Source: Dioscorea cayenensis subsp. rotundata (taxonomy: Eukaryota; Streptophyta; Magnoliopsida; Dioscoreales; Dioscoreaceae). From it: a stretch of 64,000 nucleotides of DNA. Within the stretch, counting starts at the first letter, position 1, and every line of letters begins with the position of its first letter. This document shows, piece after piece, positions 11,066 through 22,271 of this stretch. Position numbers and translations under genes: made by a program. Below the pieces are notes generated by a model. That model was not told where the DNA came from. It made no database searches and saw only the letters and a program-made list of their open reading frames with translations. The DNA lies in contig NC_052489.1 in NCBI RefSeq assembly GCF_009730915.1, positions 2,259,622 to 2,323,621 on the forward strand. Reading direction: 5' to 3'.

Positions 11066-11246
11066 CTTGAATTCAAGCAAGAACAAGCAAGAAGGTTGGT
11101 TTTTACCTGATTTATGGATTCAATCAACACTGAGATGCTCCAAAGTTCCAGCTTTCCAACTCGTTTCTCTTTCCGTGGGAAGAACAAAGGAAAGACGGAG
11201 ATTTAGAGCTCGAGCTGGTGGATTTGGAGAATGGATTTGCAGGGCT

Positions 11247-11254
11247 TAGGGTTT
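11247..11254 (-). promoter_or_regulatory. Telo-box upstream of mTERF C
   Basis: AAACCCTA on the gene strand, about 185 bp before the ATG, inside a flank (11190-11460) that is clearly homologous to 15130-15385 upstream of copy D. Confidence 0.45.
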
Positions 11255-11922
11255 GGTTCGTGTGGGGATACGCGCGGAGGGCCTCACGGCAAATAGAGCA
11301 TTAGTTTTCCATAATTACAATAAAGTCCTTGTTTGGCTTTATTTAAATTATTTTTGCCAAGAGAATATTTTTGACGAATTATTAAAACTTCAAGTGCTTA
11401 TATAAAAATTAGAGTTTTTATCATGTAAGCCCCTGAAAAAATAACGGACTAATAAGTAATTTCCTATACACCTCTAAATGAAAACTCCCAAATTCTTAGT
11501 CTCTCGTTAAACGAAAATAATAAAGCAAAAGCATGAAAAATATAGTATTTTTTAGACGAAAGAATCATAATCCAGTGATATTATCCCCATTGTCAAAACG
11601 GTGTAGTAACAAATTCTGGATTATATATGCGAATTTGCAATCTGAATCTCATATTACCAAGTGAGAGGGCACATATTAACCAATTAATTCTCTATTTTGT
11701 TGTGCATGCTCTTGATACATTTGTTAAAAAAAAAAATCATAACAAAAATATTGTTTTAATGAGTAATCTAGTTGTTTCAAATCTTTTTCTTTATCCAAAA
11801 CAAAAATATAAACTCATAACTTATGTAATCCTACCATCTCAAACAGAAAAAAAAAAAAATTCAGAGCATTTAATGAAGTTATTCTCTTGTTGAAATTCTT
11901 GAAAAACAAGTTTGAATGAAAT

Positions 11923-12744
11923 TAGGAATGGGGGTGGGGTGGGGCGGAGAATGGGATCCCTGTCCCCATCCCTCGGCTCCACGGACGGGATTCCCCTGCT
12001 AAAATTCCCGTGAAAAAAATCCTCCCTGCTCACTCATGATCCCCGCCCGTCCTAAACATTAATATAAAAATTTTCTATAAATAACTATAATATTTCAATG
12101 ACGTTTATGTTATACATATAATGTATGTATTTAAAAATCTGTATCAAAACTGGATATTTGAATAAAAAAATATAACACATGGATATTTGAATAAAAAAAA
12201 TCTAGACAAATTACAATTACCTAATTATCCAATTTATTTAAATTAAATAAATAAATAGTTTTTATGAATATTAGAAATTTGAAAATTAGAAGTTTGAATT
12301 TTAATTTTGTAGATATATTATATAATAATTTTATTAAAATAATTTAAGATTTTATTAAATAAATATGTTTTAATGAAATATATAAATTTAAATAGTTAAT
12401 AAGTTGTATGAAATAATTGTGAGTTCCATAATAATAACTAAAAATATTAACAAATAAATATTTATTGATTATATATATATAATATTATGTTAATGTTGAA
12501 ATAATCTTTAATAAATATATTAAAAATATATAATATATTCTTTTGGAGAATCCCCATTCCTTACGGGGTTCCCCGCGGGGAGCAGGGCGGGGATCCCCGT
12601 GGGGCAGGGAGACCATTCCCCACCCCCGCCCCGCTAGACAGGGAGGAATTTTTCCCCGCGGGGCGCGAGGGATGTTTCGGGGAATCCCCGCCCCGTCGCG
12701 AGCCCCGCGGGGAACAGGGATTCCCCGCCCCACCCCCATTCCTA
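11923..12744. mobile_element. 822-bp hAT-type MITE with 8-bp target-site duplication
   Basis: The ends are inverted repeats beginning TAGGAATGGGGGTGGGG (left from 11923; right end reads CCCCCATTCCTA to 12744). The direct repeat AATGAAAT flanks it at 11915-11922 and 12745-12752. An 8-bp duplication plus a TAGG-type terminus fits the hAT superfamily. The outer ~110-200 bp are very GC-rich with further inverted GGGGATCCCC words, and the interior is very AT-rich. No transposase frame exists, so it is non-autonomous. It lies between mTERF copies C and D. Confidence 0.85.
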
Positions 12745-12752
12745 AATGAAAT

Positions 12753-13838
12753 CTGAGACAATATTATTAACAAGGATTCACAACATAAAAAATTCAATTA
12801 TTATACCTTTTCTCTTAGTATAATCTTAACAAAAATGGAGCATGAACATGAAAAAAAAATCACTTTAATTCCATAACTAAATAAATATATTCATTTCTTC
12901 TATTTGAACCATACAAATATGTTCAATTTGCTTTTATAAGAAATAAATATAATCATCACAGCATAAGCTTTTCATGATTTACAGTGTGCTTCTTCTGTTT
13001 CCAGGAACAGAAACAGAATAATAACAATGACAGAGATGAATAATAATAAACTTTATTTATTACACAAGACTCTGATTAAAATTTTCTAAACAGTTACCTT
13101 CATAAGCTCACTCAAGCTGTTAATAGAATCCCAGATCATTTTACTGCAACACTTGTTATCAATAACCAATTGACTCATCCTATCATCTGCCATAGTTGAT
13201 TTTGTTATATACATGCCTGTGCTTCATTCAGTTTTGAGTCTTAATTTAAGTAGTCAAAGCTTATGAACATTTCCTTTTTTAATTGCTTGCAGATATTTGT
13301 CACCTGAAACACCTACACAAAATCAGCATCAACAAAGAAACAATAAAAAGTTAATCTTGTTCTGATAACTAATACATGTCATTTTTTTTAAGAGATTAAA
13401 AAGCCATGGTAAAATCTGTCCAAAGGAACTAGAGACTTTGGCAATGTAATATCACCCAAAAGTAATGTCAGCACAATAAACCCATGTAGGCCTTCACTAC
13501 AGTCCATATTTGTAATACCTTGATGCCAAGCATGTTGAAACTCTTGTTCATGACATCAGTATGTAATTCTCAAACAGCAGAAGATATTTAACATGCTGCT
13601 CTAATATCCGACAAGTAAAGTATGAGCCAGTGAAAACTATACAAAAATTTTCTAAGGCTGTTTCTTTTCAGACTATTACCGTATCATGCAAACAACACAT
13701 TTATCTCTGGTTCATAAATTTCAATTTGAACACACTGACTTTCAGAGAACAATCCCAAAAGCTGATAAGCATCTCACATGTTGTTTATGTGATCGTTATG
13801 CCTCACCTTAGTGCTAAGGGGTAGAGAGTAGTACCTCA
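12753..13838. other. 3' flank of mTERF D
   Basis: AT-rich spacer without a supported gene. The part from 13215 to 13838 is similar to the 3' flank of copy B (5505-5950). Confidence 0.55.
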
Positions 13839-15005
13839 CTACAAAACACATTTATCTACTGGTTTCAACACAGAATGAGAATGTTCGCTGCCTTTGCAGG
13901 AGGAAATGTACCAATCATATAATTCAGGAGCATCCTTTTTACGGCAGAGAAGAAAATTCTTCACAAACATCTTCTCCGAGTAGGACATTGTGGACAACAG
14001 GCTATAATTCACATTATTTAATCTTTTCGATTTCAAGACTTGCATGACATGATATCGAGGAATCAACCTCTTCTCCAAGCTAAACATGAGAAGTGTCGGA
14101 CTCTGAGCAAGTTCCGATGGCTTGCAACCAGCTTCGTTCACTAAGAAATCAATCTTCTTCTTCAACATTGTCTCAGAAACCGTTAGGAATATTGGGTTCT
14201 TCTGAAACGCCAAGAGGAAATCTGCCTCCGACCACCCCAAACTCTTCAGAACTTCCAACTTACCGTCAAACTTTGTTTTGGAGACCATCCGAAGAGTGTT
14301 AAGAGCCCAAACAAACATCCTAGAGTCACGACGTATCCCCATTCCCTCAACCTTCTCAGCTAATTCCTTCAGCTCGTCAGGCTTTTGAGCAAGGAATCTT
14401 GGGTGTCTTTGCACAATCAAAGTGATCCTTTCATTTGAAACACCGAATTCCCGCAGGAATGCAAGGTTTGGTAGCGCCCTCTGCTCCAAACTAAAACTAA
14501 GTATACATTGCTTTCCCCTCAAGGATTTGCTCATAAGCTCAAAAGAACCAAGAATCTCTTCCCAGAACTCAATCTTCGGCCGCACATTGCGCTCAAAATT
14601 GCACCCGAGGACCATATAATTGGAAAGGATTAGATGAACAAGCTCCTGACCTGAGAAGCCAAGGCTCTGCAAACCTTCAAACTTTGGCTTCAAGTTCCTT
14701 TCAACATTACAGCAAAGAGCTTTTGGATACAAAGATACGAGCTTTTTGATCTGGGAATCATCAAAACTATAACTTTTCAAGAAATCCAACACTGTTTCAG
14801 CCTTTTCAAGGAATTTGAGACGGTCAAGGTGCTTGGAGGCCCAAGCTGCTTTCTCCCGAGAGAAGCCAAATCTGCTCAACAGGTAGTCCACCACAATGGA
14901 TTGGGTTTTGGTAATTGTCTTGCTATGAATTATGGTAGTAGAGAAGCAAAAGGTATATGAATACAAGATATTCGATTTGAAAAGTTTCTTGAGAAGCAAA
15001 ACCAT
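13839..15005 (-). CDS. mTERF protein (copy D), intact, mosaic of the C and B types
   Basis: An uninterrupted frame of 388 residues from ATG 15005, with presequence MVLLLKKLFKSNILYS. Up to about residue 155 it matches copy C (KAETVL, CNFERNVRPKIEFW). From FELMSKSLR onward it matches copy B (RRDSRMFVWALNTL, FDGKLEVLKSLGWSEADF, SEKMFVKNFLL). The changeover lies near 14540-14570. The upstream flank is also C-like and the downstream flank B-like, so a crossover or long conversion between tandem copies made this gene. The domain is a full run of mTERF motifs. Function is inferred to be organelle gene expression, as for its paralogues. Confidence 0.9.
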   Translation of the reverse strand: MVLLLKKLFKSNILYSYTFCFSTTIIHSKTITKTQSIVVDYLLSRFGFSREKAAWASKHLDRLKFLEKAETVLDFLKSYSFDDSQIKKLVSLYPKALCCNVERNLKPKFEGLQSLGFSGQELVHLILSNYMVLGCNFERNVRPKIEFWEEILGSFELMSKSLRGKQCILSFSLEQRALPNLAFLREFGVSNERITLIVQRHPRFLAQKPDELKELAEKVEGMGIRRDSRMFVWALNTLRMVSKTKFDGKLEVLKSLGWSEADFLLAFQKNPIFLTVSETMLKKKIDFLVNEAGCKPSELAQSPTLLMFSLEKRLIPRYHVMQVLKSKRLNNVNYSLLSTMSYSEKMFVKNFLLCRKKDAPELYDWYISSCKGSEHSHSVLKPVDKCVL

Positions 15006-15172
15006 CTTGAATTCAAGCAAGAACAAGCAAGAAGGTTGCTTTGTTTTACCTGATTTTTGGATCTAATCAACACTGAGATTGCTCCAAGGCTCCATCTTTT
15101 CAACTCATTTGTCTTTCCTCCAGAGATTGGGAGCTCGAGCTGATGGATTTGGAGCAAGGGATATGCAGGGCT

Positions 15173-15180
15173 TAGGGTTT
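15173..15180 (-). promoter_or_regulatory. Telo-box upstream of mTERF D
   Basis: AAACCCTA on the gene strand about 170 bp before the ATG, in the flank shared with copy C. Confidence 0.45.
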
Positions 15181-16139
15181 GGTTTTTGTGCGGATGCGCG
15201 CGGGGGGACCTTACTACAAAATAGAGCATCATGGAAAACTTTCCATAATTACTAAATAAGTCCTTTTTAGTTGCTTTTTTGTGCAAAAGAATTTTTGACT
15301 ACCGTAATTATTAAAACTTCAAGTGCTTTTATATAAAATTAAAGTTTTTATTATGTATGCCCCTGACTAAAAGAGGGACTAATAATGAAAATTCTCATTC
15401 ATATTAACTCAGTAAGCAAAATTATTAAGAAAAAATAATCATTAACAAGCAATGTAATCATTAAAAGTATCATTTTAATGTGTAAATCCAAATGTTCCAA
15501 ATCTTTTCTCTTTATATCCAATAATCCACAGATTCCAAACTTGGAAAAAAGAGAACATTTGATCATGTTGTTCTATTCTTGAAGTTCTGGAAAAACAAGT
15601 TTGAATGAAGTATTGTACAATAACAAGGTCTCAATGTCTCATAATGTTCCAATATTCAATTATTTTATCTACAATAATGTTAACAAGAATGAGTAGTAAA
15701 ATTCCACATAAATAAAAAGTATTAAAAGTCCACAACTTAGTCCATGAACACTGGATATAAGTTTAAAAACAAGATAAATATATTCATTTTTATCATTGAA
15801 GAGTACAAATATGTTCAATTTCACTTTTGCCTTTGAATAACATAAATATATTAATTACTTCAGTCTGTGATACCCCAACAAAAAACTAAGATGAAAATTT
15901 TGTACACAAACCACAGCAGAAACAGAGAATTCCAAACTAACAGCCTCAAAATGTTCTTCGACGAAGTAGCAGCAGCAGTGGAATCCATTCAATTCGAGGA
16001 TTCTCTCAGAGTTGAGTAAAATCCAATGTGTACATGGCAGACGACCATTTTTTTTTGGATGCTCGGCAAATTAGTAATCAAAAGATCCTGTTATAACTGC
16101 AACACCAACAAGGAAAGTGAATCTCATTTTGATTATCAA
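15181..16139. other. Spacer between mTERF D and the LINE
   Basis: Upstream flank of copy D (to about 15385 shared with copy C), then AT-rich DNA. No gene is supported. Confidence 0.5.
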
Positions 16140-16275
16140 AGATAACATTATTTACTCCTTCTTGAATTGTTAGATGCAAAGAGGAAAAAGTCTTGTCATC
16201 CCCACAACTTGAGTTGTGAAACCCTCAATCGTGAAACCCTCAATCGTCCTTTCCATTTATCCTCTCCCCCTTGCC

Positions 16276-17952
16276 ATGGCAAGTGGGGGGCAATCACCCC
16301 CTCCTGTTTTGCAGTCTAAGTCCTGGGCGGATGTAGCTGCTACACCTCAAGGAAAGGCTAATGTTTCACTGTTAGCTGATGGACCAGTGCTAAATAAAAT
16401 GAAAGCGAACTCCTCCAATTTCGTCCGTCTGGACCAAGAGACCATCTCCAGAGCTCGGATGCGGTTTCAAACGGCACTCTATGGGAAGTTTTTCGGTAAA
16501 CCACCACCTTTCGAACAAGTAAAAGAGATACTGACTGTGAAATGGAAGGACCTTGGTCTATTCCAGATCTCCGATTTACCGAATGGGTATCTGTTGATTC
16601 GATGTAGCTCTCACGAAGCAATGCAAAAGCTGTTGTTTGAAGGACCCTGGGCGGTGAATGGTATTGTATTGCAACTGGTTCCTTGGAAGCCTTATTTTGA
16701 GCCGGCTTTCTCAAAGCTCAACACGGCGGCGCTCTGGGTGCAGCTCCATAACTTACCAGTAGAGTTCTGGGAAGGGGAGGCCCTGGAGACTATCTCTTCT
16801 GTATTTGGCCGGTTGCTTAAAATTGACGAGTTTACCTCTTCTCTCTCTAGGTCAAAATATGCCCGTCTCTGTGTGGAAATCGATTTATCTAAACCCCTGA
16901 AACAGGGCTTTTGGATTGGGGATGATGAACAAAGGGTTTTTGTGGTAGTGCTGTATGAGCGTCTCCCGACGTTCTGTTATCATTGTGGGCTGGTCGGACA
17001 TGGATCAAGCTCCTGCAACCGCCGAAGCTCTGGGAGTTCAGAGACTCCCTCTCCACCCTGTTGCAATGATCCGGGTGATCAGCAACTGCAGGAGGTCAGG
17101 GTTTCCTCTGGACTCAAGGGTGATGGCATGGATGTGGGAATGATCTCACGGCCGACAGACCAAATGGAGTTGAGGGAGAGAGAGGAGGTGACGCCGGAAA
17201 CGGACTACGGACCCTGGATGTTGGTCTCGAGACGACGGGGTCGTGGAGGAGGTCGTGGCGGTGCTGGTGGTCCTGGGTTTCCGGGATCACGTGCAGTGCT
17301 TGCGAACTCACGTGATCAGCCCATTCCTCTCCCCAACGTCTCGAAAACAAGGAATTCTGCCGCATGGCCGACACGTGGCGGGAGTTCCTTGAGAGGTAGG
17401 GGAGGCACTGTCAGGGCCACGACTCTCGGTCATGGCAACGTCTCTGGGGAATCGTCCAAATCCTCTGACAAGGTGGGTGGGCACAACGCGCAAGACTCTG
17501 TCCCGGTACTCGGTCCTCTCTTGGAAACGGTAGTGGAGAATATCAGCACGCTTCCTGACAATACCCTTTCGTCTCTCGAGGGGTCCTGGAGAACCGAACA
17601 TGGTCGGAATCCCGAGGAGACAAACCCTGATGAGGAGACGTCTCAATCTCTAGCTTCCGTGTTATTGAAAGGAAAAATGAGTCTCTCGTCTCAGTCTCAA
17701 AAGCCCATGGAGAGCCGTCCTATTCTGAGAACTTCTAACTTAGTTCCTGAAGCCTTAACATCCGGTGGACTCTCGGAACCTCATCAGATGATTGTCGATA
17801 AAGTTACAGAGGTCCTGGCTTCCCCTTCCCCACCGGATGGAGTTTCGGATCAGGATATGAGTGATTCGGAGGAAGGAGACGCGGAGGATGAGGAGTTAGT
17901 GGAAGCTGAGACACAAGAGCCGGATGATCAAATGACTCTTGATCAGTACTAA
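16276..17952 (+). CDS. LINE ORF1: DUF4283 and zinc-knuckle nucleic-acid-binding protein
   Basis: A frame of 558 residues from ATG 16276 (context CCATGG); the longer frame upstream begins with GTG, not ATG. Residues ~60-230 form the DUF4283-like domain (YGKFFGKPPPFEQV, PNGYLLIRCSS, FEGPWAVNG, WVQLHNLPVEFW). A CCHC knuckle follows with C-x2-C-x4-H-x4-C spacing (CYHCGLVGHGSSSC, genomic 16975-17016). The C-terminal half is low-complexity: a Gly/Arg-rich stretch and then an acidic tail. Such ORF1 proteins coat LINE RNA and act as chaperones. The stop is 208 bp before ORF2, so ORF2 is probably translated by reinitiation or a similar route. No internal break. Confidence 0.92.
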   Translation: MASGGQSPPPVLQSKSWADVAATPQGKANVSLLADGPVLNKMKANSSNFVRLDQETISRARMRFQTALYGKFFGKPPPFEQVKEILTVKWKDLGLFQISDLPNGYLLIRCSSHEAMQKLLFEGPWAVNGIVLQLVPWKPYFEPAFSKLNTAALWVQLHNLPVEFWEGEALETISSVFGRLLKIDEFTSSLSRSKYARLCVEIDLSKPLKQGFWIGDDEQRVFVVVLYERLPTFCYHCGLVGHGSSSCNRRSSGSSETPSPPCCNDPGDQQLQEVRVSSGLKGDGMDVGMISRPTDQMELREREEVTPETDYGPWMLVSRRRGRGGGRGGAGGPGFPGSRAVLANSRDQPIPLPNVSKTRNSAAWPTRGGSSLRGRGGTVRATTLGHGNVSGESSKSSDKVGGHNAQDSVPVLGPLLETVVENISTLPDNTLSSLEGSWRTEHGRNPEETNPDEETSQSLASVLLKGKMSLSSQSQKPMESRPILRTSNLVPEALTSGGLSEPHQMIVDKVTEVLASPSPPDGVSDQDMSDSEEGDAEDEELVEAETQEPDDQMTLDQY

Positions 17953-18160
17953 AGTAGCTTCAGGAAAGAAGTTTTATCAAGAAAAAGTTCTCAGTCACAG
18001 TTGACCCCTCAGAAGAAGGGGAGATTGGTAGCAGGAGAGGACTCTTGAGTTTTCTCTTTTGATCTCTGCCAGTTTTTTGGGTTATCTCTTGATTCAGTAT
18101 TATTGTTTCTACTGTTTCAGATTGATGTTTTTTGTGTTTTTCTCTATTTCAGTTATTATT

Positions 18161-21100
18161 ATGTTTACGGATACTACTAAATTGATTTGTTGGAACTGCA
18201 GGGGAGTTTCTAGTAGAGATACAGTCTCCAAAATTTTTCATCTAATGAAGAAGTTCAACCCCATTATAATTTGTTTAGTAGAAACCAGAGCGAATGACGA
18301 AAGATTGAAGAGGTTTTGCTCTAAATTAAAGGACAAATGGAAATGGGCGGCGATTGTTGCGGAAGGTTATTCGGGTGGAATAATTACAATCTGGAATTCT
18401 AGTATCGGGTATGTTACTCCTATAGTTAGGTCCAAATATGTGCTTCACCTTGTGGTTACTACAGGTACTGTTAAGAATTGGATTTTATCCACGGTGTATA
18501 ACTCTAATCTTCTACAAGGGCAAGGTATTCTTTGGAGGGAGCTTACAGGTTTGAGTTTGCTTAATTTACCTTGGATAATAATGGGAGACTTTAATGCTGT
18601 TACTTCTCAGGATGAACACAGAGGTGGTTCTCATTATTATTACAGTCGTAAGGCCAGTGCTTTTTCGGATTTTATTTGTTCTAACCATTTGATGGATATT
18701 GATTATGTAGGCCCTCAATTCACCTGGTGCAATAATCAAAGTGGTTTAGCTCGACGGTGGGCCCGACTGGATCGCTGTCTAGCTAACTCGTTTTGGTTAA
18801 ATAATTTTGATTCCTGTTTGATTAAGCATCTCCCGCGTTTTATGTCTGACCACTCTCCCCTTCTTCTTACTATTTCTCCTCGTGTTTTAAATAAAAAGAG
18901 AATTTTTCGGTTTGAGAATTACTGGTTGGATTATATGGGTTATCACTCGGTGGTTAGGGAAGCTTGGTATTTTAAACCTCACTCTAATCCTATGCACGCC
19001 GTCTCTCATCTCATTGCTCGTACTAGGTGGATGCTTCTAGAGTGGAAGGCCAAAGGTTTAAATCCTCTAGAGTCTGATATTGAAAAACTAGAGGCCTCCA
19101 TCCTAGAAGCAGAAACCAAGGATGGATCGAGTGAGATGAATGATTTTTCTCCTCAATCTCTTTCACTTATGTATAATAGACTTTCTGCTTTGCAGCGGCA
19201 AAATAGTACTAAATGGGCGCAAAGGGCTAGACTTATGTGGGTGCATGGTGGGGATAATAACTCCTCTTTTTTCCATAATTCTGTTCGGTTTCGTAATCAT
19301 ACTAATACTATCTCTTATATTATGGACTCCAATGATAATGTGTTTACTGATAAAGGTAATATAAATCAGGTTCTTGTCAAGCACTTCTCTGAGCTTTGGC
19401 AAGACAGTACTAACTATAATTTTCAGGAGACGTATCATGCTCTACCTACTGATCTCCCTCAAGTGTCGTCTGTTGATGGGGAGCAGTTAACTAAAGATAT
19501 TACAATGAAAGAAGTCCATGAAGCATTGTTTTCTCTCCCTACGGGTAAGAGTCCAGGTCCTGACGGCTTGAATGTGGAATTCTATCGATATTATTGGAAT
19601 GAGATTGGTGATTCACTGGTTGAGGCAATCAGGTATTTTTTTGAGTTTTCTTTCTTGCCTAATCATTGGGGTAGGACCTTTATTACTTTGATCCCTAAAA
19701 AATCCAACCCCAAATATGCTACAGATTACCGGCCTATATCTCTTTGCAATGTTTGTTACAAGATTATCTCTAAGATTCTTGCTAATAGATTAAAACATGT
19801 TCTTCCTAGTTTGATTGGGAGGGAACAATGTGGTTTTGTTAGTGGCAGGACCCCTTTTGATAATATCATTACTCTTCAGGAAGTGGCCCATTCGATTGAT
19901 AATGATAAAAATTACCCCCCTAGGATGTTGATTAAGTTAGACATTGAGAAAGCATATGATTCTTTGAGCTGGACTGCAATTCTTGCAACCCTTACCAAGA
20001 TGAATTTCCCTGGCAGGTGGATAAGTTGGATCAAGGCCTGTGTTAGTAAAGTGTCTTTTGCTTTGTTGATTAATAAATCCCCCTCCATTTGGTTTAATTC
20101 CACTAGGGGTCTTAGACAGGGAGATCCTCTATCCCCCTATCTATTCATCCTAGTTGCTCAGAACCTGACTTCTATGCTTAATTTTGCTTTGGGTAACAAT
20201 ATGATTCCAGGCTTTAACTCAGGTCTTAGTAATAATTTCAACCATTTGATGTATGCTGATGACCTAATTCTAATTACTCAGGCCTCTAGGAAAATTTCCC
20301 GCAATGTGAAGCTTTGTTTGTCTATATATGGGAATTTAACTGGTCAAAAAGTGAACAACTCTAAATCTGAAATTATCTTTCCTTCCCGTTTTAATAAGAG
20401 GCTTAAGAACAGCATATCAGGTATTCTGGGGTATAAGGTTGGTTCTTTCCCTTTCAATTACTTGGGAATTCTGATTTCACCGAAAAAACTGGCACTCTCT
20501 TATTTCTCATCTCTGGTGAATAAGATTGAGAAGTCAGTCACTTTTTGGAGGAAATCTAGATTATCTCCAGCAGGAAAGACTATCCTTATTAACTCAGCTA
20601 TAATGTCTACCCCGTTATACTACTTGTCGGCTTATCCTGTCCCTGATTCTATACTCAGTCGAATTACAAAAGCAGCTAGGGTGTTCTTTTGGTCAAAGGG
20701 TTGCAATCGAAATGGCATTCACTCTGTGGGTTGGAATGAAATAACACTTAATCGATCTGAGGGGGGATTATCAATTCGGGATCTTGGATTATCTAAAATT
20801 TCGCTGATGGCCAAAAATGTCTTTCAAATGCTTAACAATTCCAATGTGTGGTGGGTTTCTATTATGAATAAAAAATATGGTAATTTTAGAATCTGGGGTG
20901 ATGATGTGCCAGCCTATTGTTCATGGTTTTATAGGGGTTTATATCGTAATGCCATGCATATTAGACCTTACCTTTGGGTTAATACTATCAATCCTGCAGT
21001 AACCTCTTTTTTGAAAGACCCTTGGTATTTTGAGCTTCCCTTGTCTCACAAACCAACATATCTAAACATGGATATTGATCATGACATTTCTCAATTTAAT

Positions 21101-21883
21101 GGTTTAATTATTGGTAATTGCTGGAATATTAACTCTCTGCATTTGATGTTTGGTTCTCATTTGAATGATTATCTGTTGGGTCATAGCCACATTAGGAATG
21201 ATCAAGGTAATAACTGGGTTTGGTTCCCTGAGTCTAAGGGAACTAAATTATCAACAATGATCTACTCTCATTTTAACCAGCTTAAATCTGGGTGTGACTT
21301 TTGGAAAGGTTGGTCTATTCTCTGGCGACTTATGGTTGCTCCTAGGGTTAAACATTTTTTGTGGCTAATGTTTCATAATGCAGTGTTAACTCAGGAGTTC
21401 CTCTACAGATTGAATTTGGGGCCTCAAACTTATTGTTGTTTCTGTAATTTGAATGCTGAATCTGTTGAACATTTATTTTTTACATGTTCGAAGGCCCAAG
21501 AGATCTGGAATCTGATTAGTAATGCATTAAGGAAGTCAATTATTTTTCCTAACGGTATCTCTTCAGGTGATTGGCTTAACAAAGAATTTTCAGGGAATGA
21601 TTCCTATACTCAATCGGTCATTGGGGCAACAGTGTGGTTCATATGGAAGGCTAGATGTAATAAGATATTTAACAATGCTCCTCTGAATACAGTGATGGTG
21701 TTTTCTCAAGCATTGGGGCATGTCAGGGAGTATAGTTTCTCTTTCTCTTCATATGTTGGAAGGAAATGCTTATATAATAACCTCTGTTTTTCTGATAGCC
21801 CTATCTTGTGTAGTGCAGCTGTTTATGATGAAGAGTCTCAATATGCAGGTGGTGGATTTTTAGTTTTTCAATTATCAGGGTAA
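18161..21883 (+). CDS. LINE ORF2: APE endonuclease, reverse transcriptase, zf-RVT
   Basis: A frame of 1240 residues from ATG 18161; the open frame further upstream starts with a non-ATG codon. The apurinic-type endonuclease comes first (LICWNCRG ~7, GDFNAV ~142, SDHSPLL ~229). The reverse transcriptase follows with SPGPDGLN, FITLIPKK, DYRPISLCN, GLRQGDPLSPYLF and catalytic YADD (~698, genomic 20252-20263). A zf-RVT domain lies near 1060-1120 (WRLMVAPRVKHFLW, CCFC...HLFFTC). The frame stops at TAA 21881-21883, just after GGGFLVF, where the RNase H domain should continue. A one-base excess in the T runs at 21857-21868 explains this. Confidence 0.94.
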   Translation: MFTDTTKLICWNCRGVSSRDTVSKIFHLMKKFNPIIICLVETRANDERLKRFCSKLKDKWKWAAIVAEGYSGGIITIWNSSIGYVTPIVRSKYVLHLVVTTGTVKNWILSTVYNSNLLQGQGILWRELTGLSLLNLPWIIMGDFNAVTSQDEHRGGSHYYYSRKASAFSDFICSNHLMDIDYVGPQFTWCNNQSGLARRWARLDRCLANSFWLNNFDSCLIKHLPRFMSDHSPLLLTISPRVLNKKRIFRFENYWLDYMGYHSVVREAWYFKPHSNPMHAVSHLIARTRWMLLEWKAKGLNPLESDIEKLEASILEAETKDGSSEMNDFSPQSLSLMYNRLSALQRQNSTKWAQRARLMWVHGGDNNSSFFHNSVRFRNHTNTISYIMDSNDNVFTDKGNINQVLVKHFSELWQDSTNYNFQETYHALPTDLPQVSSVDGEQLTKDITMKEVHEALFSLPTGKSPGPDGLNVEFYRYYWNEIGDSLVEAIRYFFEFSFLPNHWGRTFITLIPKKSNPKYATDYRPISLCNVCYKIISKILANRLKHVLPSLIGREQCGFVSGRTPFDNIITLQEVAHSIDNDKNYPPRMLIKLDIEKAYDSLSWTAILATLTKMNFPGRWISWIKACVSKVSFALLINKSPSIWFNSTRGLRQGDPLSPYLFILVAQNLTSMLNFALGNNMIPGFNSGLSNNFNHLMYADDLILITQASRKISRNVKLCLSIYGNLTGQKVNNSKSEIIFPSRFNKRLKNSISGILGYKVGSFPFNYLGILISPKKLALSYFSSLVNKIEKSVTFWRKSRLSPAGKTILINSAIMSTPLYYLSAYPVPDSILSRITKAARVFFWSKGCNRNGIHSVGWNEITLNRSEGGLSIRDLGLSKISLMAKNVFQMLNNSNVWWVSIMNKKYGNFRIWGDDVPAYCSWFYRGLYRNAMHIRPYLWVNTINPAVTSFLKDPWYFELPLSHKPTYLNMDIDHDISQFNGLIIGNCWNINSLHLMFGSHLNDYLLGHSHIRNDQGNNWVWFPESKGTKLSTMIYSHFNQLKSGCDFWKGWSILWRLMVAPRVKHFLWLMFHNAVLTQEFLYRLNLGPQTYCCFCNLNAESVEHLFFTCSKAQEIWNLISNALRKSIIFPNGISSGDWLNKEFSGNDSYTQSVIGATVWFIWKARCNKIFNNAPLNTVMVFSQALGHVREYSFSFSSYVGRKCLYNNLCFSDSPILCSAAVYDEESQYAGGGFLVFQLSG

Positions 21884-22271
21884 CTTTATTAGTGCAGGGA
21901 GCTGCTGGTGCGCTGCAGGCTCAAGGATGGAAGCAGATGTGCTGGCGATTAGTTTTGCTCTTCACAACTGTTCAAGTTGGGGGATAGCTATCAAGACGGT
22001 TTTCACATCTAATGAAGAGCTGGTCAAGGTGATCAAGCAGGGATTCTCAGAGAATGTTTGGAGGATAAATTTGCAGGTCAATGCCATTAGAGAGCTGTTT
22101 GCTAAATCGGGTGGTCCAAGACTGAGTGCTACTCCAAAATGCTGGAGTCGGGCAGCGTCATCTCTAGCTCTATATGGGTTAAGTCATCATGAGATTGCTT
22201 TATTCCATCAGGGTAGGGATCTACCTAAATGGATAATGAAAAGCATTAAACTTCTAGGGATTAACTTTTAG
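21870..22271 (+). CDS. LINE RNase H tail, separated from ORF2 by a one-base frameshift
   Basis: In the frame next to ORF2 the sequence continues NYQGNFISAGSCW, then MEADVLAISFALHNC and ends LFHQGRDLPKWIMKSIKLLGINF. This is the C-terminal RNase H-like domain of plant L1 ORF2; the Glu of MEADV fits a conserved acidic position. The first ATG is 21927, but it is an internal codon of the original ORF2. Deleting one T in 21857-21868 would fuse it to ORF2. The same domain occurs in the fragment at 7940-8618. Confidence 0.88.
   Translation, partial: NYQGNFISAGSCWCAAGSRMEADVLAISFALHNCSSWGIAIKTVFTSNEELVKVIKQGFSENVWRINLQVNAIRELFAKSGGPRLSATPKCWSRAASSLALYGLSHHEIALFHQGRDLPKWIMKSIKLLGINF

Noticed and set aside
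12485-12797. Pro/Gly/Arg-rich frames on both strands
   Set aside because: They fall in the GC-rich terminus of the hAT-type MITE and reflect its composition.
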